Below are positions 45,389-56,493 of a stretch of 64,000 bases of DNA, piece by piece. The notes under the pieces were generated by a model. It worked only from the letters and a program-made list of their open reading frames with translations. It was not told where the DNA came from and searched no databases. This DNA comes from Chelatococcus sambhunathii (GTDB lineage Bacteria > Pseudomonadota > Alphaproteobacteria > Rhizobiales > Methylopilaceae), in the NCBI GenBank assembly GCA_031316315.1, contig JADBEO010000011.1:1-64000 (forward strand), in the 5' to 3' direction. A program made the translations under genes and the position numbers. The stretch's first letter is position 1. Each line of letters opens with the position of its first letter.

Positions 45389-46108
45389 CTACGGCTGGAG
45401 ACCCCAGCGCACGACGACGCGCGACCTGAGCTCCTGCTCTCCCCTCGCGATCGGGGTCGCCGGCGCGGCGTCCATCATCTTCGCGCGGGCGGCGAACGGT
45501 CGAACCGGGCCGTCATAGCCCTCGGACTGTTCTTCGAGGCTCAGCACGGGACCGAGCTTCGTTCCCGATGCGGCCACGTAGAGCTCCGCCTTGCGGCGTG
45601 CGTCCGCAACAGCGGCGCGGCGGGCCTCGTCGAGCTTCGTCTCGCGGTCCGAGACGTCGAAGGTCAAGCTTTCGATCTGGTTCGACCCGGCCTGAACCAT
45701 CGCGTCGACGAGATCGCCAAACCTGTCGATCGCGTGCGAGCGGATCGAGACCAGATTGCGGACCTCGTACCCGGTCAGCTTGGGCGCGCGCTCGGACGAC
45801 ATGGAGTCTGGCTGCTCGTAGACGGGCTGGACGCTCAGTCCGGATGTGCCGACGTCGCGATCCTCGACGCCGGCTTGACGGATCGCGGCGAGCACCTTCG
45901 TCATGGCCGAGGCGTTCGCCTTCAGCGCCGCGTCGGCCGTCTGCGCCCGGGTGACGACGCCGCTCGTGACCAGCGCGATGTCCGGGGCGACAGCGACCAT
46001 GCCCTCTCCGGACACAACGATCGAGGGCGGGGAGGGCGGCTCGGCGGCGGCCGGTCCGGCCCAGAAGGCCATGGCTCCGACGAGACAGGTGATGGTCTTC
46101 GGCGACAT
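45389..46108 (-). CDS. SIMPL domain (DUF541) periplasmic protein
   Basis: A 239-residue exported protein. The signal peptide ends near GPAAAEPP. The SIMPL core is IVVSGEGMVAVAPDIALVTSGVVTRAQTADAALKANASAM, followed by VQAGSNQIESLTFDVSD and DEARRAAVADARRKAELYVAASG, the family hallmark that ends in a Tyr/Ala-rich helix. SIMPL proteins (for example BP26 of Brucella) form periplasmic rings of uncertain role. It is divergent from the yciE/F-like gene with a 204-base gap. Confidence 0.9.
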   Translation of the reverse strand: MSPKTITCLVGAMAFWAGPAAAEPPSPPSIVVSGEGMVAVAPDIALVTSGVVTRAQTADAALKANASAMTKVLAAIRQAGVEDRDVGTSGLSVQPVYEQPDSMSSERAPKLTGYEVRNLVSIRSHAIDRFGDLVDAMVQAGSNQIESLTFDVSDRETKLDEARRAAVADARRKAELYVAASGTKLGPVLSLEEQSEGYDGPVRPFAARAKMMDAAPATPIARGEQELRSRVVVRWGLQP

Positions 46109-46213
46109 GCGTGAAGAAACTCCCCGATCAAACGCCGCGATCGGCGCGATCCCCGTATGTCCACGGTGATTTGGTCGAGGATGCGGCGGCGGAAACCACA
46201 TCATGCGAGCGTT

Positions 46214-46238
46214 GGAACGATCGCCGTCGCAGCCTGTT
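46214..46238 (+). promoter_or_regulatory. Candidate sigma-EcfG promoter
   Basis: GGAAC (46214-46218), 16 bases, TGTT (46235-46238): one mismatch from the EcfG consensus GGAAC-N16/17-CGTT. It lies about 75 bases upstream of the yciE/F-like ATG. DUF892 genes are known general-stress-response targets in related bacteria. Confidence 0.45.
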
Positions 46239-46312
46239 GTTCAAGCAAGGGGCCGCGCCGGCGGACGCTGGCGGACGGCCTTCCAAGAACAACCTCGCAA
46301 AGGATTGGCCCA

Positions 46313-46816
46313 ATGGGACTTTTCACCAAGGACATCAAGACCTTCGACGACCTATTCGTGCATCAGCTCCAGGACGTCTACTACGCCGAGCAGCAGATTC
46401 TGTCGGCGCTTCCCAAGATGATCGACAAGGCGACGGCGCCCGAGCTGAAACAGGCGTTCCAGCATCATCTGAAGGAGACGGAACAGCATGTTCGCCGCGT
46501 CGAACAGGTGTTCGAGATGCACGGGGCTGAGAAGAAGTCCGCCAAGTGCCCGGCGATCAACGGCATCATCGAGGAAGCCAACGAGGTGGCTGGAGATATC
46601 GACGACAAGGAGGTGCTGGACGCCGCCTTGGTCGCTGCCGCGCAGGCCGTCGAACACTACGAGATCACGCGCTACGGGACGCTGATCGCTTGGGCGCGAC
46701 AGCTCGGCCGCGCCGACTGCGCTTCGGTCTTGGAGCAGAATCTCAAGGAGGAGAAGGCTGCTGACGCCAAGTTGAACGGCCTCGCCGAAGGCGGTCTGAA
46801 CCGCGAGGCGGCCTGA
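46313..46816 (+). CDS. YciE/YciF ferritin-like family (DUF892) protein
   Basis: A 167-residue four-helix protein: FVHQLQDVYYAEQQILSALPKMIDKATAPELKQAF, HLKETEQHVRRVEQVFEMHG, DAALVAAAQAVEHYEITRYGTLIAWARQLG. The Glu/His positions of the ferritin-like di-metal site are present (ExxH in KETEQH; EHYE). The ATG at 46313 is preceded by AAGGA-type sequence. Members are induced by osmotic and general stress. A candidate EcfG promoter lies upstream and a strong terminator downstream. Confidence 0.9.
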   Translation: MGLFTKDIKTFDDLFVHQLQDVYYAEQQILSALPKMIDKATAPELKQAFQHHLKETEQHVRRVEQVFEMHGAEKKSAKCPAINGIIEEANEVAGDIDDKEVLDAALVAAAQAVEHYEITRYGTLIAWARQLGRADCASVLEQNLKEEKAADAKLNGLAEGGLNREAA

Positions 46817-46862
46817 CGCTCGAGCATCCGCCCGGCGACGGTTCTTTCGCCGGCCTATAAGC

Positions 46863-46898
46863 AGAAGGCCCGCCGACGATCCCGTCGGCGGGCCTTCT
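46863..46898. terminator. Strong bidirectional terminator
   Basis: A perfect 16-bp stem, AGAAGGCCCGCCGACG (46863-46878) and CGTCGGCGGGCCTTCT (46883-46898), with a 4-base loop, between the convergent yciE/F-like and DUF6481 genes. The AGAAGGCCCGCC arm is the common intrinsic terminator style of this group. Confidence 0.88.
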
Positions 46899-46925
46899 CA
46901 CATTCGACGCTGGAGCCGAAAGGAC

Positions 46926-47342
46926 TCAGGCGCTCTTGCGGGTCTGCTGCTGGCCGTCGCCGCCGCGGGGAGCGTTCATCGCCGATATGGCGCGGGCCGC
47001 CAAGGCATATTTCGAGGCGGTGATGATCTTCGGGCGGGCGGCGAGACGCTCGGCTTCTAGGCGAGCCTCCTCGGCGGCCTTCTCCTCGGCGATGCGCTTC
47101 TCTTCGGCGGCCTTCTCAGCCGCAAGGCGAGCCTCTTCCGCCGCGCGCTCCTCGGCGATGCGGCGCTGCTCGGCAAGCTTGGCGGCGAGGCGCTCCTCGC
47201 GGGCCTTGGCGACCGCGGCGTTCTCGGCCTTGCGCTGCTCGAGAGCGGGGTCGCTCGAAATCTTGCGGAACCGCTCGAGAAGCTTCTGCTTGGCTTCGCG
47301 CGCATGGTCCTGACGCGACTTGAAGGTGTCTTCCTTCATCAT
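46926..47342 (-). CDS. DUF6481 family coiled-coil protein
   Basis: A 138-residue protein beginning MMKEDTFKSRQDHAREAKQK, with LERFRKISSDPALEQRKAEN, then an almost pure charged Ala/Glu/Arg/Lys helix (about residues 45-100, AEEARLAAEKAAEEKRIAEE-type heptads), and a C-terminus KIITASKYALAARAISAM. The FKSRQ...A..AK N-terminus is what I recall for DUF6481 proteins of alphaproteobacteria. No function is known. Either of two adjacent ATGs (47342, 47339) may be used. Confidence 0.75.
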   Translation of the reverse strand: MMKEDTFKSRQDHAREAKQKLLERFRKISSDPALEQRKAENAAVAKAREERLAAKLAEQRRIAEERAAEEARLAAEKAAEEKRIAEEKAAEEARLEAERLAARPKIITASKYALAARAISAMNAPRGGDGQQQTRKSA

Positions 47343-47475
47343 ATGATGAATTTCGGCCTCGATTGTTTCAGGTGGCCGGCAGATAGGATGTTCCGCCTGA
47401 AAAAGCAACGGGCTCGCGGTCCATCAGGCACGAATGCATGCCAGATGTGACGGAGACGCCGCAACTTGTCTGCCG

Positions 47476-47895
47476 TCAGTCGCCCCGTACCGGGCCTCTC
47501 AGCGTCTTGGTCGCGCCGCGACGCGTCTTGGCGTCCGTGCGCCGGGCCTTCGCGCCCTTCGAAAGCCGCGTCGCGATGCGCGGTTTCGGACGTTCCGCCG
47601 CCTCGGCGATCATGGCGACGAGGCGCGCGACCGCCTCATCGCGGTTCTCCGCCTGCGTGCGCCGAGACTGCGCGGTGAGCACGATGACGCCGTCCTTCGT
47701 GAGCCGTGCGCCGGCGAGCCGCATCAGCCGGATCGCGACGTCGTTCGGCAGCGAGGGGGACCGCCGCGCGTCGAAGCGCAGCTGCGCCGCGGTCGAGACC
47801 TTGTTGACGTTCTGTCCGCCTGGCCCCGACGAGCGGACGAAGGAGATCCCGATCTCGTCCTCGTGGAGGGAAAGCGTTTCGGTGATGCGGATCAT
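47476..47895 (-). CDS. arfB: Ribosome rescue peptidyl-tRNA hydrolase ArfB
   Basis: A 139-residue stop-codon-independent release factor that frees ribosomes stalled on truncated mRNA. The catalytic GGQ lies in FVRSSGPGGQNVNKVSTAAQLRF. The C-terminal tail is strongly basic (RPKPRIATRLSKGAKARRTD, KTRRGATKTLRG), which inserts into the mRNA channel. The ATG at 47895 gives the family start IRITETLSL. The upstream frame is rejected. Confidence 0.93.
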   Translation of the reverse strand: MIRITETLSLHEDEIGISFVRSSGPGGQNVNKVSTAAQLRFDARRSPSLPNDVAIRLMRLAGARLTKDGVIVLTAQSRRTQAENRDEAVARLVAMIAEAAERPKPRIATRLSKGAKARRTDAKTRRGATKTLRGPVRGD

Positions 47896-47990
47896 CTGCG
47901 CAATCTCGTCGCCCGTGCGCGGTCCTGCGGCGCGGAACGATTTCCGGCGCCTCGCTGTTCGCTTATGCAAGGGCGACGGGAGACGTCGAG

Positions 47991-48299
47991 ATGAAATTCC
48001 GTAGCTTTTGCCTCGGTTTCGCGATTGGCGCGGCCATCATCACGGCCGTCGATCCATTTCCGGTCTCCGCGCAGGGAGGCGCGCCGGGCTCTGGAGCCAA
48101 CCCGCCGCCCGTCTCCGCCCCTGAACGTGGACCCGGCGCCTCCGGCAAGAGCGACGGCAGCGGAATGGGGCAGGACACGTCCGAGGCCGGTACGCCGAAA
48201 GGGCCTGGCGACAAGAGCGGCCCGCCCGCGGACAAAACCGTCGCGCCGAAAGTCTGCGACGACGGCCGGGAGCCAGTGAACGGCGCCTGCCCGAACTGA
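47991..48299 (+). CDS. Small secreted Pro/Gly-rich protein
   Basis: A 102-residue protein with a clear signal peptide (FCLGFAIGAAIITAVDPFPVSAQ, cleavage after SAQ). The mature part is low complexity (Gly, Pro, Ser, Lys) and ends in KVCDDGREPVNGACPN, with two cysteines that can pair. No domain is recognised. It is divergent from arfB and convergent with the DUF3616 gene (9-base gap). Confidence 0.65.
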   Translation: MKFRSFCLGFAIGAAIITAVDPFPVSAQGGAPGSGANPPPVSAPERGPGASGKSDGSGMGQDTSEAGTPKGPGDKSGPPADKTVAPKVCDDGREPVNGACPN

Positions 48300-48308
48300 G
48301 GCGTCTTT

Positions 48309-49424
48309 TCAGGGACGCGCGACGTCGAACCACAACGGGCCGCCGTCGCAAAGCCCGTCCGACAGCATGACGATCCGCCAGCCATTGGGCTGGTCTGTCG
48401 CCGCCATGGCTTCGAGTTTGGCGTGCTTGTCCTTGCAACCGGCGAGCTTGCGCGGCTTGACCCCCGATAGATCGAACTCGCCGATCGGTTGCGCGACCGG
48501 GCTTTCGCCGTCCCAGAGCAGAAGCCGCCAGGTCGGCCAGGGCTGGGGATCATCGTCGCGCGTGTCGTCGTCGGGGCCGACCAGGAGAAGAACGCCATCC
48601 TTGACGGATTGCATGTCGCGGATCGCGCGCTTCTCGCCCACCTCGACGGGAAGGACCTTCGCGGCGGCGTCGCCGCCCTCGAAGAGCGCCTTGGCGTCGA
48701 CGCTCAGGACGCTCGTCGTCACGCCTTGCGAGGGTCCGCGCAGGCCGAAGTAAAGCCGGCCGCCGCGCCAGGCCATGCCTTCGATGTCGAAGCCGCGTTC
48801 CCCGGTTTTTCCGGGCTCCTTTTCCGGTGAGCGCGTGCCGAGGCACTTGTCGAGGAACGGTGCGAGCTCCGTCGTCTTGGCTAGCTTCCACAGGTCCGCG
48901 CTCTCGGCCGGGCCCGAAACCCCACCGTCGGCGGCGACCCCGAAGCGCCAGACGTGGCGGGCGTCCTTGTTCGGCTTGCAACGCTTGCGCGAGACGGCGT
49001 GGCTGCCCGCCACGTAGTAACGCCTTGCGCCCGCCTGATCCGGCTCATCGACCGCGACCGCTTCGGCGTCCGCCTCCTTCAGATCGCCGAGGACGACGGG
49101 CGCTCCGACGGGCGCGTAGGCGTCCTTGGTCAGCGTGACAAGCCGTGCTTCGGCGCCTTCGTCGAACGCGATCAGGCAGCGGTCCGGCGCTCCGCAAGCC
49201 ACGCCGCTGGCCGCTCGCCGCAGATCGGCGATGTCCTTCTCGCGCTCTTTCGGATCAGGGTTTTTAGAGTCGAAGCCAAAGGATCCGCTCAGAGCGAGCG
49301 GGCCGTCGGACGGCTTCAGGAGCGGCCAGGGTTTGTCGGCCGCAAGCGCCGGGGCGGCGCCTGCAGCGGCAAGCAGCGCGAACGCCAGCCGGACGCCAGG
49401 TCTCCGAGGTCTCCGATCGAGCAT
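48309..49424 (-). CDS. DUF3616 domain-containing secreted protein
   Basis: A 371-residue protein with a signal peptide (LAFALLAAAGAAPALAAD). The mature domain reads FDEGAEARLVTL, ADAEAVAVDEPDQAGARRYYVAGSHA, RGFDIEGMAWRGGRLYFGLRGP, VLLLVGPDDDTRDDDPQPWP and KLEAMAATDQPNGWRIVMLSDG, which is the DUF3616/esterase-phytase-like propeller pattern with recurring (D/E)xEG/A motifs. The function is unknown and it is probably periplasmic. Confidence 0.82.
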   Translation of the reverse strand: MLDRRPRRPGVRLAFALLAAAGAAPALAADKPWPLLKPSDGPLALSGSFGFDSKNPDPKEREKDIADLRRAASGVACGAPDRCLIAFDEGAEARLVTLTKDAYAPVGAPVVLGDLKEADAEAVAVDEPDQAGARRYYVAGSHAVSRKRCKPNKDARHVWRFGVAADGGVSGPAESADLWKLAKTTELAPFLDKCLGTRSPEKEPGKTGERGFDIEGMAWRGGRLYFGLRGPSQGVTTSVLSVDAKALFEGGDAAAKVLPVEVGEKRAIRDMQSVKDGVLLLVGPDDDTRDDDPQPWPTWRLLLWDGESPVAQPIGEFDLSGVKPRKLAGCKDKHAKLEAMAATDQPNGWRIVMLSDGLCDGGPLWFDVARP

Positions 49425-49518
49425 TGAGCGCCTCCAAGGTTGATCCGATGGACAGGTACAATTACTGCGCGTATCCAGAGAAGGCCGCTATCCGGAAAAG
49501 TGCGGATGCGGAAGCCCG

Positions 49519-52500
49519 CTATGCCGCCCGGCGCGCCGCGTAGCGGCCGTCGGGCAGGGCGCTGACGCGGCCGTAGCGGGCGAGCGTGCCGAGCGCCTGA
49601 AGCACGCGCTGGCCGCGCGTCCGTGATCCGCCGCGGAAGGCGCTCGCGATCTCCGCGGCGGAGAGCGGCCGTCCCGCCGTCGCGAGCGCAGCCTCCACCG
49701 CGAGAGGTTGCTCGTAAGGATCCGCCGGGAACGGCGCGAGCGCAGGCGCTGCGGCCTTCGCTGCGACGAGATCGAGCTCCCGGCTCCGCCGGGGCGCGCC
49801 GTCGCCGAAGCGCGGCGCCTGATAGGCGGGCCGCAGCCAGCGGACATGGCCGGCGGACTCCTCCCGCGCCCGTTCGGCGTTGAGCGCGACCAGCCGGGCC
49901 AGCAGCGGCTCGTCTTCGAGCGTCGACGGCCAGCCATAGGCGTCGAGCGTCAGCCGGTCCACTTCCTCATGCAGCTCCCGCAGGATCACAGCGAGACCGC
50001 GCAGCTTGACGTCCTCCTCCTTGGCGGACAGCGCCGCCCTGGCCTTGAGCTTCTCGACGACGTTGTAGAGTCCCGTCAGCGTGAGGTCGGGGTTTTCCGA
50101 CAGCACGCGCTTGCGGAGCGCGTCGAGCTCCTCGCCGGCCGAACGCAGCCCGCGTCGCGAGCCCGGCGACAGCTCCGGGAACGGAAAGGGATCGAAGCAG
50201 CGCGATTTCGAGTAGCGCGGATCGTTGCCGACCCCGAGCCAGCCGCCGGTGGCCAGCGCCCATGAGAGATGAACCCGGCTCGACAGGATGGCGAGCGTGG
50301 CCGCGTCGTCGTCGGCGACGACGACCAGCATGTTGTCCGGAAGGATCGAGGCGTCGAGGAACTGGAAGACGCGATGCTTCGCGGTCTCCACAGTGGCGAT
50401 GTAGCGGCCGAGGCCGTCGAGCGCGGGGCGAAGCTCCTTCCGCGGCTCGCCGAATATCCACCAGTTGTCGCGATAGCTTGCGCGGTTGTTCGCCTCGCGC
50501 TCGGGCCGCACCGTTTCGAGCAGGTGCTGATAGACTTCCGGGAAGCGCCGTCGGACCTCCGCTTCCGTCAGTCCATAGAAGTCGACGGCCAAGACGCCGC
50601 GCGCGCGGGACGTCAGATCCCGGCCGTTCCGATAGGGGCGCACGTGTCGCTCCAGCCCTTCGCGGGTCCCAACCCCGAGGATTTCCGCTTCGCTCTGGGT
50701 CAAGAGAAAACCAGCGCCCATCAGTTGCGTACCGCGGGAGCAAAGACCTTGGCCAGCGTGAAGGCTGGAGGCGAACGCTACGTCCGCGCCCAACGTCAGA
50801 TCGGCATTGATCCGACCTACATCCGTTTGGAAATTGATCGTTGGCGCGTCCGCCTCAAGGTCCGCCTCACTCTCGACCTCGCTGAGCATTCCGTCCCCTG
50901 CGCCTTGTTGGCCAACTGTCATCGCCACTCTGACGGCCGCCGCGTCGTGCGAGGCCTTCGTCCAAGGGTGATCAGGCACGGCGTAGACCAGCGAGATCGG
51001 CGATTTCGACGAGAGATGGCGCTCGACGACGCGCCGCTGGAATACCTGGCTGATCGAGTTCGTCGTCACCAGCCCGAACCGCCGAAGCGGCGAGCCTTCC
51101 CGCGTCAGCAGCTCGGCGGCCCGGTCCCACCAGTACATCACGAAGTCCGCGCTTTCGTTCATGTGCGGATGCGCGCTCCAGAGCGCCTGCGCATAAGATG
51201 ATCCGAGCCGGGAGCGCAGGTCCTTGCCGCCGATGAAGGGCGGATTTCCGACGATGAACTCCGCTTCCGGCCAGGCCGGCCTGCGCGCGTTCGGATAGGT
51301 CTCGACGCGTCCGCCGGCCGCCTTCGCCACGGCGGGCGTCGGGGCGCCGTCCCAGGTCAGAACGGCGTCATAGCCTTCCTGACGGCCGAAGTTGATGTTG
51401 CGGAAAGCCCTGAGGATCGGCTCGCCGGGATGGCCGGTGCGGGTGCGGTAGTGCTGCTGCAGGTAGCCGATCCAGACGACGAGCTCGGCGATCGCGGCCG
51501 CGCGCGGGTTGCGTTCGAGGCCGAGGAACTGGTGCGGGTCGACGGTCTCGCGGTCGAGACCCATGCTCTCCGGCTCGCCGAGCCGGGCCAGGGTTTCGAG
51601 CGCTTCGCCCTCTAGCGCCTTCATCAGCTCGAGCGCGACGTAGAGGAAATTCCCGGTCCCGCATGCCGGATCCAGTACGCGCGTCGCGCAGAGCGTCTTC
51701 AGGAAGCTCCGGATGGTTTCGGCAGCCTTCCGATCGTCGCCCGCCTCTTTCTGGCTCTCGGCTTTCGTCTGCGCCGCCCGCCAGTCGGCGCGCAGCGGCT
51801 CCATGACCGCGACGTCGACGAGACGCTGGACGTATGCGCGCGGCGTGTAATGCGCGCCGAGACGCCTGCGTTCGACCGGGTCGAGCGCCTGCTCGAGCAG
51901 CGCGCCGAAGATCGCCGGATCGACCTCGCGCCAGTCCATCCTCGATGCGGCGAGCAGCTCGCCGATCTCCTCGGCCTCCAGAGCGTAGGCCTTGGCGTTA
52001 TGAAACAGGTTGCCGTTGAAGTGGCGGACATGGGTGCGGAACGCCGAGAAGAAGCGCTTGTCGTGATCCTTCTCGTCCATCTTCGCCCAGAGCTCGCGCA
52101 CCATCGGCGCAAAGCTCCTCGGAGAGGCGACGCAGTCCTCCAGCAGCTTGCGGAACTCGCCCTTGGGCAGAAGCCCGACGTCGTCGGCGAACATCGTGAA
52201 GATGCAGCGCATCAGGAAGTGGGCGATGGCCTCGGCCTCGTCCGGGTGAGCGGCCTCCAGCGTGCGCGATACGGCGGCGAGGCGCCGGGCGATTTCCCGC
52301 GTCACGCGCGCCGCCTTCAGCGCCGGATCCAGCGACTGCGGCTCCTGCCAGACCGCCTTGAGCAGATCGCGCGCCGCCGAGTTTCGCAGTTGGGTGAGGT
52401 AGATGCGGAACGACTTCCGATCCGGGAAGGCGGCGTAGGCGCGTCCCGATCCCGAGAAGTCGGCGTAGAGCTCCAGACAATGGCCCACGTCGCAGACGAT

Positions 52501-52950
52501 CAGGAAGGGCGGGGCCTTGTGGTCGGGATCGAGGAGAAAGACATAGTGCTCGGCCTGCCGCCGGGCGTTCAGCATCATGACGTCCCAGTCACGCGCGGCC
52601 GAAGGCCGGCCGAGGGCGGCGGGCTCCTCCGCGAACAGGCGGGGCTGGACGCCGGCCGCCTCCGGCAACTCGTTCTTGCGTCCGGGAAGGCGGGACTGTT
52701 TGGCCTCCAGGATGAAGCAGTCCCGCTTGTAGAGGTCGATGCGCTTCGGCGCGTGGCCGCCGTCCGACTCGCGCGGCCGCACGGCGCGTTCGAAGGCGTA
52801 GTTGTTGCGGCGCGTCTCCGCGCCGGCCACGTCGGGCCGTGCGACCCCGAGGACGTCGCAGAACTCTGCGAGGAACATCTGGTAGTTCGCCCGCTCCGCG
52901 CCGCCTTCGCGGGAGGTCCAGCGCGCGATGAAAGCCTCGGGCGACACCAC
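49519..52950 (-). CDS. MmeI-like (type IIL) restriction-modification enzyme / N6-adenine DNA methyltransferase
   Basis: A 1143-residue single-chain restriction-modification enzyme. The N-terminal nuclease motif matches the MmeI pattern D-x9-E-x-K exactly: Asp72...Glu82-Ala-Lys84 in KRIDLYKRDCFILEAKQ. A helical linker follows, then an N6-adenine methyltransferase core with motif I DPACGTGNF (427-435) and motif IV NPPF (569-572), and then a target recognition domain and a C-terminal helical region. Such enzymes methylate one strand of an asymmetric site and cut about 20 bases away. The start is GTG at 52950 behind GGAGG. No separate S or R subunit is nearby. The recognition site is unknown. Confidence 0.88.
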   Translation of the reverse strand: MVSPEAFIARWTSREGGAERANYQMFLAEFCDVLGVARPDVAGAETRRNNYAFERAVRPRESDGGHAPKRIDLYKRDCFILEAKQSRLPGRKNELPEAAGVQPRLFAEEPAALGRPSAARDWDVMMLNARRQAEHYVFLLDPDHKAPPFLIVCDVGHCLELYADFSGSGRAYAAFPDRKSFRIYLTQLRNSAARDLLKAVWQEPQSLDPALKAARVTREIARRLAAVSRTLEAAHPDEAEAIAHFLMRCIFTMFADDVGLLPKGEFRKLLEDCVASPRSFAPMVRELWAKMDEKDHDKRFFSAFRTHVRHFNGNLFHNAKAYALEAEEIGELLAASRMDWREVDPAIFGALLEQALDPVERRRLGAHYTPRAYVQRLVDVAVMEPLRADWRAAQTKAESQKEAGDDRKAAETIRSFLKTLCATRVLDPACGTGNFLYVALELMKALEGEALETLARLGEPESMGLDRETVDPHQFLGLERNPRAAAIAELVVWIGYLQQHYRTRTGHPGEPILRAFRNINFGRQEGYDAVLTWDGAPTPAVAKAAGGRVETYPNARRPAWPEAEFIVGNPPFIGGKDLRSRLGSSYAQALWSAHPHMNESADFVMYWWDRAAELLTREGSPLRRFGLVTTNSISQVFQRRVVERHLSSKSPISLVYAVPDHPWTKASHDAAAVRVAMTVGQQGAGDGMLSEVESEADLEADAPTINFQTDVGRINADLTLGADVAFASSLHAGQGLCSRGTQLMGAGFLLTQSEAEILGVGTREGLERHVRPYRNGRDLTSRARGVLAVDFYGLTEAEVRRRFPEVYQHLLETVRPEREANNRASYRDNWWIFGEPRKELRPALDGLGRYIATVETAKHRVFQFLDASILPDNMLVVVADDDAATLAILSSRVHLSWALATGGWLGVGNDPRYSKSRCFDPFPFPELSPGSRRGLRSAGEELDALRKRVLSENPDLTLTGLYNVVEKLKARAALSAKEEDVKLRGLAVILRELHEEVDRLTLDAYGWPSTLEDEPLLARLVALNAERAREESAGHVRWLRPAYQAPRFGDGAPRRSRELDLVAAKAAAPALAPFPADPYEQPLAVEAALATAGRPLSAAEIASAFRGGSRTRGQRVLQALGTLARYGRVSALPDGRYAARRAA

Positions 52951-52971
52951 GTTCCTCCCGCATGACGGGAG
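52951..52971 (-). promoter_or_regulatory. Hairpin over the ribosome binding site of the restriction-modification gene
   Basis: On the minus strand CTCCCG (52971-52966) and CGGGAG (52960-52955) form a 6-bp stem with a 5-base loop. The second arm carries most of the GGAGG ribosome site five bases from the GTG start. AT-rich sequence with TATA-like hexamers (about 52,972-53,010) lies just upstream and is probably the promoter. Confidence 0.5.
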
Positions 52972-53132
52972 AACAAAATCATATACAATCTATGAGAGTA
53001 TATACGACGAAAGACGCGCCGCGCTTGCGCTGCGGCGCGGCGAGACGGGCGGAGCGACAGGATCCGATCCGACCGTCATAGTGCGGCGCGCGGTCGGACA
53101 GACGGATTTCGTTCTCGGCCTCAACTGCCGTC

Positions 53133-55952
<2,820 letters not shown>

Positions 55953-56076
55953 GGGGGGGATATGGGGGAAGAGCGTCAGGATTTGGAGGGCGACTTGGTC
56001 AGGCGGATCGCATCTGACCGAAAATCACCGGCTTCTGGCATTCTTTCGACGGGCATTCGTCCTTACAAAACGCCAC
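55953..56076. other. Junction between uvrB and the AT-rich island
   Basis: Base composition shifts sharply from GC-rich (left of about 56,010) to AT-rich. A 63-codon plus-strand frame here (55,962-56,153) runs antisense into the ASCH gene and is not believed. No integrase, tRNA or direct repeat was recognised at this edge. Confidence 0.4.
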
Positions 56077-56493
56077 TTAGAAAGCTAGTTGCAGCTGCTC
56101 TGCACCGGCTAGAAATCCATCTTCCAAATACATATAAGATTGAGGTGCTGTAAATCCACCGAAAAGCGTATATGGATCGACCGGCCGTTCATAAAGTACG
56201 GCCTTTTTAATCGATAGAGCATACGCGACTTGGCGATTTCTGAAATATTCTTTAAAAAAATCGTAGCTTATTCCAGAATATTTTGACGTTTGCCGCCAAA
56301 TATCATCGGGGTTTCCGTAAATTATTTCATTAAAGTAAAATTCCCCAACTATCTGCGAAACAGGTCTTGTAACATACACTGCCGCGGTCCGAACAGATTG
56401 GCGGCGAGGCGGAACTCTGCGATATTCAAAAAGCTTCGATCCGCGAAATATCTCCACAGCATATTCGGGCCTAATCGACAACAAGACCTTCAT
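56077..56493 (-). CDS. ASCH domain protein
   Basis: A 138-residue protein that looks like one ASCH (PUA-like) domain: MKVLLSIRPEYAVEIFRGSK with the family motif G-x-K-x-x-E-x-R (Lys20, Glu23, Arg25), then VYVTRPVSQIVGEFYFNEI, a helical insertion, and AYALSIKKAVLYERPVDPYT with QSYMYLED at the end. ASCH domains bind RNA or nucleosides, and one member (YqfB) hydrolyses N4-acetylcytidine. It overlaps the upstream GNAT-fusion gene by 23 bases, so the two are translationally linked. AT-rich, unlike everything around it, so recently acquired. Confidence 0.75.
   Translation of the reverse strand: MKVLLSIRPEYAVEIFRGSKLFEYRRVPPRRQSVRTAAVYVTRPVSQIVGEFYFNEIIYGNPDDIWRQTSKYSGISYDFFKEYFRNRQVAYALSIKKAVLYERPVDPYTLFGGFTAPQSYMYLEDGFLAGAEQLQLAF

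Noticed and set aside
47370-47394. GGAAC on the minus strand at 47394 as an EcfG promoter for the DUF6481 gene
   Set aside because: Nearest -10-like sequence is at the wrong distance and does not match CGTT.
55962-56153. 63-codon plus-strand frame at the island edge
   Set aside because: No ribosome site of note, no domain, and it runs antisense into the ASCH gene.
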